Positions 20,695 to 33,769 of a DNA stretch of 64,000 nucleotides are shown piece by piece. The first letter of the stretch is position 1. Each line of letters starts with the position of its first letter. Below the pieces are notes generated by a model. It had not been told where the DNA came from and ran no database searches. It saw nothing but the letters and a program-made list of their open reading frames with translations. The stretch lies in contig NC_047069.1 of the NCBI RefSeq assembly GCF_902459465.1, positions 2,852,001 to 2,916,000 of the forward strand. The letters run 5' to 3'. A program made the translations under genes and the position numbers. The DNA comes from Asterias rubens. Its lineage: Eukaryota > Echinodermata > Asteroidea > Forcipulatida > Asteriidae.

Positions 20695-22018
20695 CAGTCG
20701 ACTCCCGTTATAACGAGGTCAGCCGGACTGGCCCATTTTCCTCGTATTATCCGAATCTCGTCTTAAACGCAGCGCGCTAAATATAGATACATACGTCATC
20801 ATTGTGCATGCACACAACACGTGTACATGTACTTGCATATACATGGCATAATGGCCGCACGTGTGTACACACAGATGCATGGCAGAGCTGCAATTGACTA
20901 TACATGTACTACTGTGTGCATAGAGTAGTACATTATGTGCGATGTACTGCACAAACAAGCACAACGCGGGGATTATAAAACTGTTTTAACTAAGTTGGTT
21001 TAGTTTTAAATTCAATTTTAAAATCAATTTACATTTTACAAGATTGATAAAAAGTGTAAGATTTTAACTTGCGTTCATGTTTTGGGAAGTTTCTCTTACA
21101 AAACTTTGGTCGCCGGCAGTTTATTGCCAATGCAATAAATAGAGTCTTGGTTTTCATTGGTAACCACCTGTTTAACGCTGGATGGTTCATTGCTGCTGCG
21201 AGACACCAGGGGAAATCTTACTGCTGCAATGCATACTGCACACGCCGTGAACATTTTCAGTCAATAAAATAAAAGCTGGATTTTCATTGGTAACCACTAG
21301 TGTAATAATAGAAGGTTCATTGCTAACGCGAGATACCAGGGAAGATGTTCTGTGCATGTGTGTGCATGTGCAATACACTCGTCGCAGCAACAAAAAATAG
21401 AATCTTGATTTTCATTGGTAAACACTGTGTCATGTTAGATGGTTCATTGCCAATGTGGGATACCAGGTAAAATCTTGCTTTTGCATTCAATAATATTGAT
21501 CACGCAACTAGTTTTGATTGTAAGTTGCGGGTGTTTTTTTTCTTCTGAAAATTTATAATGCGCTTATAAACTCAGTGGATCAGTATCTTTTCTTAAGATT
21601 TCTCCAATGTTTGAACCATGCAAACCTCCTAATCCCACCATTGTCCGGAGTTTGGAATTAACAACCTTGCTTGCTGTCTCATGACTCCCGATTTCGGATT
21701 AGTGTTGCTAGCGGTAGCGTCCACTTAACACCTCTATTGTATGTCTTAAAAGCCACAAATATCGACTTTACCAGCTGTACAGGTATTTCCTTTGTTGGTT
21801 TTTGAATTGTTCTCGTTATAGAAGGGTTTTAAACAATGTTTTGCTCGCAATGGGTCTCCCAAATTACCTCGTTACAACCGTGTTCTCGCTTCTACCGTGC
21901 TCGTATACTCAGTATTTTAATGCATTGAAACACGCATGGGGCCGTTCGGGACCGACAAAAAACCTTGTATCAACCGGAACCTCGTAACATGCGAGCTCGT
22001 AATAACGGGAGTCGACTG
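20695..22018. mobile_element. pogo/Tigger-like non-autonomous DNA transposon (1,324 bp)
   Basis: The left end CAGTCGACTCCCGTTATAAC and the right end 'gtaataacgggagtcgactg' are inverted repeats, flanked by TA on both sides (20,693-20,694 and 22,019-22,020). TA targets and this end sequence match what I know of pogo/Tigger-type Tc1/mariner elements. The interior has no DDE transposase frame. It holds an internal ~130-bp tandem repeat with three units ('ttttcattggtaac' at about 21,152, 21,281 and 21,408, each followed by 'ggttcattgc'). Confidence 0.88.
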
Positions 22019-22024
22019 TACATG

Positions 22025-22614
22025 TATTTCAGTCTGTGTGTTCTTTGCCATATATGAGTAAATGTTTAGCTATCCAGTAGATACAGACGACAGTGCCATG
22101 AACAATGCTAGTATCTGGCTATCTAAGCACAAAGTACAAGAGCCTGGTTACTGTACCTACGCACACTCTGTTGGTTTCAATGTGTCACAATGGGCTTGTG
22201 TTTCCTTTATCTTGAAATAACACCCAGTTATTACACAAATGGTACAACAAATGGAATTCACTCATTTACATCACAGAACTTTCTAATGTCTGAACACCCA
22301 GAAGTATATTCACTTTCAATGGGGGCCTTATTGTCCCCCTTTTCTCTCTTTGGCTGCAGCTCTAACTGATTATCCTACACACTTTCAAACTAGGGCCTTT
22401 CATCAAAACTAGGGAGTCACCCTAACGGTCTCGTTTGTTAAAGGTCCTTAGTTTTAATGTGCATACCTTGTTTGCTTGTTTGTTTGTTTCCTTGTTTGTT
22501 TGTTAGTTGTTTGTTTGATCTTCTCGTCCACTGTCATTTGTAAACCTTTGACCAATCTCCCATTGGTTTTCCTCTATTCCTGTAACTGTCCCTAAAACAA
22601 ACGGCCCCAAACCC
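22025..22614. other. Stretch without a recognised feature
   Basis: No gene was seen. A TTGT/TTTG low-complexity tract ('tttgcttgtttgtttgtttc') lies at about 22,470-22,520. Confidence 0.5.
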
Positions 22615-23000
22615 TTAAAGGCAGTGGACACAATTGGTATTTACTCAAAACAATTATTAGCATGAAACTTTAGTTGGTAACGAGTAAAGGAGAGAGGTTA
22701 ATAGTATAAAACATTGTGAGAAACAGCTCCCTCTGAAGTAATGTAGTTTTAGAGAAAGAACTAATTTTCCACAAATTTGATTTCGAGACCTCAGACTTAA
22801 AATTCGAAGTCCCAAACTCAAGCAAATGAAAGCACACAATTTCCTGTGACAAAGGTGTTTTTTCTTTCATTTATATCTCCCAACTTCAACGACCGGTTGA
22901 GCTCAAATTGTCACAGGTTTACTTTTGTGTGCATATGTTGAGATACACTAACTGTGAAGGCTAGTCTTTGACAATTACCAATTGTGTCCAGTGTCTTTAA
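22615..23000. mobile_element. TTAA element copy 5
   Basis: Complete copy: 'ttaaaggcagtggacacaat' at the left and 'ccaattgtgtccagtgtctttaa' at the right, TTAA on both sides. The body is the same family as copies 1, 6 and 8. Confidence 0.85.
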
Positions 23001-23039
23001 ACATGTTAAGAAATAAATAATGAAATATTTTAAACTCAC

Positions 23040-23224
23040 CTGAGGTACACAGGAGATGTTGCTGGTTAATATGATGGTATGATTGTGTGAGTCACAGGCT
23101 GGATCCTCATCAAGGTTCCACATTCACATCTTGGTATTGAAGCGCCCAACACCAGTCCACAGTATGTTGAGTCTCACCCATTCCAGATGCAGAAAATGTA
23201 CATCAAACTGACAACCAAGCTCAC
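23040..23224 (-). other. Orphan spliced exon, paralogue of the exon at 56,355-56,529
   Basis: On the minus strand an acceptor ('gttttcatag|GTGAGC') precedes the block and a strong donor ('CCTCAG|gtgagt') ends it. The same exon with both splice sites is found at 56,355-56,529, about 88% identical by eye, near the TRIM pair. Near its 3' end both copies have an ATG-started frame of 28 codons open to the donor (begins MWN, ends S-C-V-P-Q), preceded by an overlapping ATGTGA. It is most likely a 5'-UTR exon or upstream ORF of a TRIM-like gene. No coding exon follows on the minus strand, so this copy is probably cut off. Confidence 0.55.
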
Positions 23225-23359
23225 CTATGAAAACAACAACGTTGACAAAAATAGGTCATAATATGAAAGATTCTGCTACTTGTTGTGAAGGTCACACAAA
23301 CCAGTGAGCAACAAAGGTGTGTCCAGTTTTGTCTTAATTTATCGCTCGAAAAACATTTG

Positions 23360-23545
23360 TTTTATTTAAAGGGTCTATGTACTTTTTGTAGGACACAAAA
23401 CACAATGTTGACAGATTTACATTAAACTTACACAGTTTTAAAATAATGATGTAGAAAGCTTCCCTGGAAATATTACTTGCTGAGGTGCTATAGTTTTTGA
23501 GAAATGAGTAAAACAATTTCATGAAATTAAGCTTTTACATAAGCA
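23360..23545. repeat. Fragment of the second TTAA-element subfamily
   Basis: Starts 'ttaaagggtctatgtacttt' and continues 'acagatttacattaaactta', 'ggaaatattacttgctgagg' and 'ttttgagaaatgagtaaaac'. Related to 44,562-44,953, but only the left half is present. Confidence 0.6.
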
Positions 23546-24559
23546 CTAAAATAATTTCCGTCTCATGATCACCAATATGAAAAAACCTTGTCACAGCTAG
23601 AGGGCGCTATCATTCCTGTAATCACAGCACTCATTCATTAACAAATTGAAGCGGGCCTTACTGCCAGAGGACAACAGAGGGGGTACGACTCATGTCAAAC
23701 GTTTAACTTGCATGTCGATTGGAAAATCAAGGGACATCGCGCAAAAACATTGACGTACAAGGACAAATATTACTTCGCTGGAAAATTGAAACACTGATTA
23801 CTCTTATTGTTGACTAGGTATTGCAGCTGTTGTTATAAAACAATCCTTATTTGAACCTTTCATCAGATTTGTTTTGAACTTATTAATTGTTAACAAATTT
23901 GTTAATTGACATGTCTCTTATTGTTGACATTTTTAAGGACAGAAATTACAGAAGGGAAGTTAGCATTTTAGTTTGTAATTGTGGGATTTTGATTTTCTTT
24001 TGCTGTTTAATTATTTGTAAACATCCCCACTACCTGCACATATACCTAGCCTGTATTTTCTAAGTGGTTGTTGAGGTCCATCAACAATGCTGACCAGTGT
24101 TGATGCTGACGTTCCATACTCAAAATGTTTGACCTCAATTTAGTTGAAAGGCATGGGCTGTCAAAATTGTGTAAGATATCATATGCCAGGTACCTCCAGT
24201 TAATTACAACAATAAACAAAATAGCTTTCACTTATGAAAATATCAGGGTCTGAATTTAAGACTTACATCAATCGGTCCATACATACAAAAAAAAAATGCA
24301 TGCCTATAGTATACAAAATGTTAACCTTCTCAAACAGGTACAAACATAAACAAATTGCGGACAAAATTGTGTGTTTACATTGTAGAGAATATTTATTCTT
24401 AGAATGTCAGTGTGATGGCATTGACGTCCGACTAGCCTACCAATACCAGGCCACTACATCTCCATGTATTGTATTGTATGCAGTAAGTACTGGACCGGGG
24501 CTAGATACCCTGACCCATACACTGCCACTGACGCGTTATGCAACGGACTTGGGCCGGTA

Positions 24560-24746
24560 GTCCAACTAAACAGCTAACTAATAAAAACTAAAACGTGACA
24601 AAGAGAGGCAAGGAACAGAGAATTACGAACCAATTAAAGTACATGTACATTACCATTTAAAGTGACAATTTACCTGTTACTTTGTTGAATGTCTGTCTCT
24701 CAACTCAGCGACAAAACTCACAAAAACAGAGGTGTGTTTTGGAGTC
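24560..24746. repeat. Paralogous segment of the TRIM 5' region
   Basis: Matches 57,700-57,856: 'gaggcaaggaa', 'gtacattaccat', 'ctttgttgaatgtc', 'gtctctcaactcagcg' and 'caaaactca' occur in the same order. Together with 1-1,275 and 23,040-23,224 it shows that this region is a second copy of the 54-58 kb locus. Confidence 0.75.
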
Positions 24747-25889
24747 ATTTGTTCAGTGATTTTCACTTTGCGCACATGTACATGTACATATAGATGTACA
24801 TGTATGTACATTAATTAGTTGTACATGACCATTGGGTAGTAGTGTAATGTTAACAAGCTAGACAAGAGGGGCTGGGTACCACATCTGACAGTAGACTGTT
24901 CCCATGCCCATGGCCTTGCTGCGCCACTAGAGGGAGGTATAATGAGGTTGCCTGGATCTTCCATCCAGGGGCGCACCAAACTAAAACAAACAAGAGTTTC
25001 TTTTGAGTAATAACGTTTTGGGGTCATATTTACAACAGTCTATCCAAACTTGAAGAAGTTCTGTGCTTCAACGTTTGTGGAGACTGGATACATTTAGTTT
25101 AGACTTGAAAGTTTTCAAAAAAAATTATGAGGGTAATTAGCAAAATAAAATATTGAAAACGGCTGACCCCAAAAGTTTAAAGGAAATTTGAAGTTTATTT
25201 GTCGGACAATAATGTTCGATAGGTTTCCTAAAGGCTGAGAGACTTTAAATATTGGTTGAATATTTTTGAATATCATTAAGCGTTGGTTGATATGGGAGTT
25301 TATTTTGAGTGGTGGTGAACCCACAATTCAAGTATCAAGGTTTCAATAATAAGTTACTGTATCCTGTTTGTTTATCATGAAAATATTTAGGTTTTATCAA
25401 CGAATATTTCATTTCAACTGAAAACAATTCAAAGTTGAAATTTATGTTGAATTTGTTTTGTCGGTGGGGGTCTGCCAACGGGATAAATATACCCGACTTT
25501 CGTTTATAGAGAAAAGGGGAAGAAAACAATAAACACAATTATTTGAAAAAAAAGGCTTTAAATATATTTGCTTAAAATTCCCACAGAAAAGCGTAACATG
25601 TTTAAAATATTATATAAAACGGATAAAAATTCAAGTCGTTTTTCAAAGCTATAAATTATGTTTGCATTGGAACGAATTTCAGGGCTTGACATAGATTTGT
25701 ACAGTGCGTTACACTTCGTATTTTGCTGTTGGGGATCCTGTCCATCACATAGGGACAATACCAAACATTTTGTGGAATCATGGGATTAAAGGTTTCTGAA
25801 ACTTATAAGCATTTAGCCGAGACACCTTTACATGCACAGTTCGACGATATGAGCATTACATAATACTACAATGGGGTTTCAGTTGGCAT
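24747..25889. other. Stretch without a recognised gene
   Basis: An ACATGT-rich microsatellite lies at about 24,773-24,815. The rest is AT-rich with short frames only. 'cgccactagagggagg' at about 24,921 is a phrase also seen in other short repeats, but no element can be defined. Confidence 0.45.
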
Positions 25890-28800
25890 GGATATGCGTT
25901 ATTCAATCTATAGAATTCTGAATCGTAGCATTCTTCGCTAAACACGGGTCTGCTTGTCGGATGGTAATGTCAGATCCATCAAGACTGAATCTCTGTACGT
26001 GTTCCTGCTAGCTATATGGTTTCACATAAACGCATTCACACAGAAGAATCCCTTTTTCAAACTAGGGTGTTTTGAGGGTTGAAATGCCCCCCCCCCCCCG
26101 CCTTCCATTGATCAAGCTTAAGTCAATATTTATTATGCAATTAGTTTTCATAGATTTTATCAATGGACACTGGTTTCTTTTTTTTTTCTGTAGTTGGATC
26201 TGAGCCTGCCAAAGTGTCTTTTCGTACTACTGGCAGTGAAGTACATATCTTTAGGAAGCAAAGACTAGCTACAAGGAACTGGCAACCACGCCATTGTTTA
26301 AAAACCATGCCAACTGAATCAACCTTTGTAGTGTTATATAACAGACCAGACCAGTACAATGCTAAGTTCAGTTATTCCTCCATGGTTTAGGCATTCTTTA
26401 ATCATATCCAACACAGTTTGGTACGGTCCCTATATGTGAACACGGTCCCTCGCAGCATTGTAATATTATATAAGTCTCACTGTTGTAGATGTAAGGGATT
26501 TGTGCGATTCAAATGATTCACGACAGACCAGTGCAATGCTAAGTGTCAGCAACCTTTAACCATATCCAAAATGTTTGTTACGGTCCATAAGTGAGCACGG
26601 TCCCTTGCAATTGTATAGATTGGGGTTACATGTTGCTGTACGATTTCGGAATTCTATAGATTGAGTACTGCATCACCATGCCAACTAAAACGATCCTTTG
26701 TTAGCATTATATAACAGACCAGACCAGTACAATGCTTAGTTCAGGCAACCTTTAATCATATCCAAAAACGTTTGTTACGGTCCCTATTATGTGTGAACAC
26801 GGTCCCTCGCAGCAAAGTGTCAAATACTGAACCAAAAAGGGCCAGGCAATATCCCTTTCATATAGGTTTGGGTACATGTATTTATTATTCAACAAAATAT
26901 TTTAACACGTAGTTCAAGCTTTTAAGAAAATAATAAATTAAAATTTATTGTTTTTTTTTACGAAAAAAAAGGCAAGCTTAAGTGTACAATTCAATGTTTA
27001 TTATTATGCAATAAATAGGTTTGGATACTATACTCACGGCCGAAAAAAAAACATGACAACATTTTTGGGAATATTAAAAGAGGGCACGCTAACGTGTACA
27101 AGTTTACTATGCCATTAGTTTACAAATTTTATTATTAGACATTGGTTCCCTTCTTTTTATGTTTTATTTGTTTTAGAAAAAACACGCTTCTCTATATAAA
27201 TAATATTATTACGCAGTTATTTTTATCGCTTTTTCAAAATTTTGAAAATGATTTATTTCCCTTGTCTGTGTAAACAAAGGTCATACGTGATATTTATAGA
27301 TGGAATGTGTTCTGTCGAGGTTAAGGGTCAAAACATCTTGGCCAGTCCATTAAGAAAAGACCAGCCAAAGTGCCATTTATGAATGCTCCACTGGCAATGG
27401 TTAACATAGATGGGCAGTATTGACTGGTTGACAGGGACACTTTGTGGTACCTTTCTACAACTGGCAAGCACACCATTGTTATTAACAATGAACCAAAGCA
27501 TAGAGGCCAGACCATCTAACACAAAGGTTTACTTGTTAAAGTATAGGACGTGCGGTTTTGAAACAATGGTGATTAAGTTTTGCTTAACCATGACAACCGA
27601 AGCCATGTATTGTGATTATATAATGGCCCACCGCATAGACTAGTACGTGTAGGCCTAACCATTTGATGTGAGAACCAGGAAAAGATATGTATACATGTAG
27701 TGAATAAGTTTCAGCAATCTTTAAAGTTGTTGCTTACGGTCCCTACGTGAACACGGTCCCTCACAGCAATAGCGTGACGTCACATGAATAGTTTAATGTC
27801 CGGTTATCTCCCTTACAACCACAAGTTGGATAAGGTGTTCAGAAGTAAGCACTTGAGTAAAGCATACAATTTATTTATCCAACGAAAAGAAAGAAAAAAC
27901 GAGCCAACAAAGTATAAAACAAATTGTAGATCTTAAAAATGCTCGAAATGTATAAACTAAATCTCGTCATGAAATTTTCATTACGGATTTTTAAAAATGA
28001 TTTTCTGCTGATTTTTGTTCGTTTACTGAAAAAGGAAATAATTATGGTCGATTTTATGGGTCGTATTATCTTTCTTTGGGGCAAGCCATGTACAATGTCA
28101 TTGGTCAACACATAGGTTTGCATGTTGGAGTTTTCAGAATTAAATACAGGCTGCATATCAATGACAACTATAGAACCATCCATTGTAGAAGTCTCATTGT
28201 TGTATAGATGTAAGGGATTTGTGCGATTCAAATGATTCACGACAGACCAGTGCAATGCGAAGTGCCATCAACCTTTAACCATATCCAAAATGTTTGTTAC
28301 GGTCCATAAGTGAGCACGGTCCCTTGCAATTGTATAGATTGAGTACTGCATAGCCATGCCAATGTAGTATTATATAACAGAACAGACCAGACCAGTACAA
28401 TGCTAAGTTCGGGCAACCTTTAATCACATCCAAACAAGTTTGTTACGGTCCCTATGTGGACACGGTCCCTCGCAGCAAATGAAAGTGTCAAATACTGAAC
28501 AAAAAGGGACAGGCAATAGCCCTTTCATATATTATTATATATAATAAAAAGCAGTTCAAGCTTTTACGAAAAACAAATATGTATATATATATATTAACAA
28601 TTATTATTTTGTTCATGGAATTTAAAATTTAAAGGCAAGTTAAACTGTACAACTCAATATTTTTGTATGCAATTAATTTTCAAAGTTGTTATCAATGGAC
28701 ACTGGTTTCTTCCTTTTTGTGTTATTATATCCAAGCTGGCCAAAGTGCCTTTTCGTACTATTTGCAGTGATCTACATATCTATGGGAAGCAAAGACTAGC

Positions 28801-30295
28801 AAGAAGGAGCTGTCAACCACACTATTGTTTAGAAACAATACTTGGTCACTAGATTGCGTTCACAATGAACCAAGGCATATCAGATCCTAGGCAAACCCAT
28901 TGGGTTACATGTTGCTGTACGATTTCGGAATTCTATAGATTGATTACTGCATCACCATGCCAACTAAAACCGTCCTTTGTAAGCATTATATAACAGACCA
29001 GACCAGTACAGCGCTAAGTTCCATGAAAGTGTCAAACACTGAACACAAACGGGCCAGGAAATATACCTCCAATATAGGTTTGGATAAAATAATTACATGA
29101 TAGAAAAAAAACATGCCAACAAAGAATACAAAACATATAGTTTTAACTTTCAAAAATTGTTTCAGATGTATAAATTAAATCTTTCAATGAAATTTTAATT
29201 ACACATGCTTTTTATAGATTTAAAAAACGTGACAACAAATTATACTGAAACGTAGTTGAATCTTTTAAGAAGAAAAACAAAGATTTTTTTTTTTTCTTTT
29301 TTCATAAAATTTAAAATTTAAGGGCAAGCTTAACTGTACAGTTCAATATTTGTTATGCAAAGATTGTATAAATGGACACTGGTTTCTTCCCTTTTTGCGT
29401 TATTCTATCCAAGCCAGCCAAAGTGCCTTTTCGTACTACTGGCAGTGTTCTACATATCTTAGGGATGGCAAGACTAGGTAAAAGAATTTGGCAACCACCA
29501 CATTGTTTAAAAATAATACTTCGTCACTAGAATGCGTCCACAATGAACCAAGGCATATCAGATCCTAGGCAAACCCATAGGGTTACATGTTGCTGTACGA
29601 TTTCGGAATTCTATAGATTGAGTACTGCATACCCATGCCAATTGAAACCATCCTTTCTATCTTATTACATAACAGACCAGACCAGTACAATTCCAAGTTA
29701 TAGCCAGCTGTAACCATATCCAACAAAGTTTGTTACGGTCCCTATGTGGACACGGTCCCTCGCAGCAATCTGCTTTAGAAAAAAAGCATGCTTCTCTATA
29801 GGAATAATATTATTAGGCAATTTTTTTCAAATGCTTTTTCAACAATTTTGAAAATGATTTATTTCCCTTTTCGATGTGATATTTAGAGATGAATGTGTTC
29901 TGTCGAGGTTAAGGGTCAAAACATCTTAGCCAGTCCAATACGAAAGGACCAGCCAAAGTGCCTTTTCTGTACTGCAGTGGTTGACATAGCTACGGGAAGC
30001 AATGACGAGCTGGCAGAAGCACTTGGCAAACAGACAATAGTTAAAATACAATACTTTTACACTGGACGCTATTCACTATGAACCTATTGCATACCAAGCT
30101 AACCATAGGTTGCTGTACGATTTCAGACTTGTACAGATTGACTACTACATCAGAACAATGACAACTGCAACCAACCTTTGTAGTGTTACATAATTTCCTT
30201 TGCCTACAACAATGAATGTAAGATTCATCGTTTGGTTCTAGGGTCTATACATAGCCGTTACTGTCCATATTCACAGTCCCTAAACGCACATGGAA
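25890..30295. repeat. Complex diverged repeat array of unknown identity
   Basis: Several modules recur in a fixed order. (1) 'caatggacactggtttctt' with 'aaagtgccttttcgtacta' follows near 26,163, 28,693 and 29,372, with relatives at 27,340 and 29,940. (2) 'ttgctgtacgatttcggaat' with 'ctatagatt' occurs near 26,631, 28,909 and 29,589, and inverted near 25,903. (3) 'acagaccagaccagtacaat' occurs near 26,343, 26,707, 28,382, 28,994 and 29,670. (4) 'gttacggtccctatgtg' with 'acacggtccctcgcagca' occurs near 26,420, 26,579, 26,775, 27,735, 28,297, 28,441 and 29,730, with a decayed copy near 30,255. 27,180-27,370 and 29,775-29,960 are close duplicates. No conserved protein frame spans the units. Confidence 0.75.
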
Positions 30296-31230
30296 AAGGT
30301 GATTGCCACTGAGGACAAAAAACAAGTCATGCAGTTGTTTTCCAAACCATTCAATTGACCAGAAAGCTTACTTAGAGCTTTCGTACTGTATAATATTAAA
30401 AAAAATATTGTTTATGACTTACCGCTACAACAGCCAACATGTCAATCTTCCACTGAGCCGTAATCGAAACACCTTCCATCATTCTTTGCCGTCCCGTGTT
30501 CCTATCTGCGTTTACAATAAAATATACGGATTGTGAAGTTAGAACTAAGGGACCAGACTAATTTCCCTTCCAGCCTCGGTTTGGTTACATTGGGTTTCAT
30601 AGTAGAGAAAAAATGGTGGCACTAGTTTCTAACTATTCGATTGGTATGTTTTTAGTGTACTACCAGCGGTAAACTTGCAATTATTAGCTTGAAAATGCAA
30701 TTACTTGATACTCTGTAAATGAGTGATTTAGTTTTAATAATTATTTGTTGTACTGCAACGTCGTAAAAGGGAAAGCCAATAAAGGTTTTCTCTATAGGGA
30801 ACATAACACTTCAAAAGAATATTAAAATGGTAGGCCTACCACATGAGTTTACATCTTGGTAAAACGAATAAGGATACGAAGGGTCGCCCAGTATTACTTT
30901 GCTGATGAGCACAATATTGTTTACTTTAATTTGATTTTGTTTTCTTCTAAGGCGTGAACAATAAGTTTGTCAAATACAAGTTAAATCCTTCAGAGGAACA
31001 CACACGCATACAGTTGGCATATATTCCATTTCACATTACAAAACATTTCCCACTTCTTCATTCACTTCTGATAAACAACAATCTTTGCACTCGTTATGCG
31101 AACCTTCATATCGAGGCTGAGAGGAAAATACAATGGAGGTCAAGCAAAGGATTTCCCTTGGAATGAGATTTAATTTAAAGTCCAAATCAAGTTGGACCTC
31201 ATGGGACTCCACCAACTTCTTGAACAAAAA
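30296..31230. other. Stretch without a recognised feature
   Basis: Only short frames (for example 30,954-31,166) with no motif. AT-rich. Confidence 0.45.
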
Positions 31231-32144
31231 GCACCGACAAGAACAATGGATAATGACCTAGCCCGGTGAGGGCGCTATGTCAGTTTAACGGTCACAAAAA
31301 AGTACGACTATCTAGTCGAGACATCGAATTATTCGATTTTCTGCCCTGAGAATCTCAAAAAGCGACAGTATTTCCTTGACCGGGAGTAAGGGGCCTGGAA
31401 GGTCGGTATGTCTGGTGGGAAACTTAGCCGCTTCAAGATGATACGTATCTCAATCCGGACTTCTTGAAATTAAACAATTACAAGAATGAACTGATACATT
31501 TAAGATTGTAAGCCAGAGTTTTTAATTTGTGGAGTAAGCTTAGCGATGGTAATTAAATACATGGTCTAATTTCATGATTCCGCTTACTGTGGAGTTATGC
31601 AGGGACGTACATTCAAGTATAATATATGTTAATGTATGTCAACGCCTTGTTTAGGGTTTGCCGGCTACAGTCTAGCATGCCTGTTTCCCCTACCCTTCTA
31701 AAATGCTTAAATTAATATTATACGCTGATGAGAAGGTTTTGTTGACAAAATGAATTGTTTGGGACAGTGTTTTAATCTATAAAAAAAAATAATAGCGCTA
31801 TACAACAAACTTAAGCGGCTCAACTGGGTTACTTTATTCGAACTTTGGAGGACATTGTCAGGAACTTAGTTTTTTCCTTACTAAGAAAATTCTATAATCA
31901 TTTCGTGATAAAGGCCAACAGTTGTGTAGTTTTTGGTGCTCATAGTCTTGGACTTGGCAGGTCATGTTGAAAAAGAAATAGTTGTTAGCGTGATAATACT
32001 CATAAATGGGGATCGGGCCAGCGAGCACGTTGGACACTGCAACTGTTTTCTTATATTGTTGCACATTAATTAGCTACTGTGTATATTCTTCCACTCTAGA
32101 ATTCTAGTTCTAAATTTGTGTATAACGCTACTAAGTCAATGGTT

Positions 32145-32220
32145 TGTTTAATGCTCGGCCCGTCGTTGCAACTAGCATCTTCTGTTTAATGCTCGGCCCG
32201 TCGTTGCAACTAGCATCTTC
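32145..32220. repeat. Perfect 38-bp tandem duplication
   Basis: 'tgtttaatgctcggcccgtc' and the following 18 bases occur twice back to back at 32,145-32,182 and 32,183-32,220 with no difference, indicating a recent duplication. Confidence 0.92.
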
Positions 32221-32785
32221 TCCACTGATAATTATTTGTGTGAAACTTGTTTGGACTGGCAACAGTGCACAATAGAAACTGTGAGCAATTAAATAATATA
32301 GAAATCCAGAATTTCAATTCAACATCACATTGGTCATTGTAGGACTCCTACAACTCTATGACTCCCTACGACTGAAAAGAACAATAAATAATTCGAGGAT
32401 CACAGAGCAAAGTGAGGGCGCTATGCCAACTTAACGGTCTCATTTTCACTTCGCTATACAGGGGACATAGACAGATTCAGTCCTTACATGTTGTAATATT
32501 GTCATCCACTTGGTTTAAGTTTTGCCGGCTACAGTCTAGGATGCTAGATTCCCCTTGTGATTAAAGTGCTAAACTATTAATTAACAAGAGCTGATGAGAA
32601 GGTTTTGACAACATTTGTTTTGGAAAGCGTTTTAGCCCGTTGAAACTTGCGACCAAAAAGAAGGGGGAGGGTAACGTTGTTTGGATTTTGGTGGTCATAG
32701 TCAAGTAGTTTTTGTTTTTTTTATGTTTGATATTTCAGTATTCTACTTCAAAAGAGGTTTCTTTTGAGAGTATGGCTAGACTTAA

Positions 32786-32905
32786 CGTAAATTACTGAGG
32801 TTTGAGCGAGCTCAAGCGCCGTGTTTGTTGCGTTGTGTACGGCGTGAAGTCGGGTTGTGATAAGGGAGATCGCGAAGTTGTCTGACAGCTTCCCCTTCTA
32901 ATAAA
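32786..32905. repeat. 120-bp perfectly conserved block, copy 1
   Basis: Identical over 120 bp to 33,770-33,889, while the flanking parts of the two ~1-kb units are only about 85% identical. It is richer in CpG than its surroundings ('cgagctcaagcgccgtg', 'gtacggcgtgaagtcggg', 'agatcgcgaag'). On the minus strand one frame is open through the block and ends in a TAA just inside it. Confidence 0.85.
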
Positions 32906-33769
32906 ATAATTTGAGGGTGTAAATAAAGGGATTTTCAGCTTTTTCTGGAAATTTTTATTGAAAATATTGGCAGCAAAACCATTACAATGAGGAATATAAC
33001 ACCTTACTTTTCGTGCACAAACACAAGACATCGAGTGAACATTGGTCAAACTGTGTTTACCCACTACTGGCATCGTCAGCGACCGGTAAGGTCTCATGTC
33101 ACAAACTCCGGAATATTCTTCCTTTCCAAAATTATAGTTCTAATTTTGTGTATAACACGACTAAGTCAATGATTAGTTTTGTCCTCGGTCCGTCCTTGCA
33201 ACTCAATGTAACCGCGTGTGCTAAACTGTGAATAACTAAATGAAATAGAATTCCAGAATTCAACATCACATTGATCATTGAATGACTCCTACAACTCTAT
33301 GACTCCCTACGACTGCAAAGAACAATAAGTAAATCGAGGAAAACAGAGCAAAGTGAGGGCGCTCTGCCAACTTAACGGTCTCATTTTTACTTCGCTATAC
33401 GGGGTATCTAGCGGGGACATAGACAGATTCAGTTCTTACATGTTGTAATGTTATCAACTCCTTGGTTTAAGATTTTGCCGGCTACAGTCTAGGGTGCTAG
33501 ATTCCCGATTTCCCCTGTAATTAAAGTGCTAAAAGTGAGTATAAGCCGATGAGAAGGTTTTAAAAACATTTGTTTGGGACAGCGTTTTAGCCTGTTGAAA
33601 CATACAACCGAAAAAAGGGGGAGGGGTAACGTTGTTTGGATTTTGGTGGTCATAGTCAAATAGTTTTATAATTTTTTATGTGACAATGATTTAAATCAAG
33701 TTTGCTGTTTGATATTTTCAGTAGTCTATTTAAAAAGAGGTTTTCTTTTGAGAGTATGGCTAGACTTGA

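Noticed and set aside
27875-28255. 126-codon minus-strand frame in the 26-30 kb array
   Set aside because: No motif and no matching frame in the related units. AT-rich chance frame.
32792-33097. 101-codon minus-strand frame over the 120-bp conserved block
   Set aside because: Its C-terminal part is shared by the second copy only because the DNA is identical there. Upstream parts diverge and no start or splice site is conserved.
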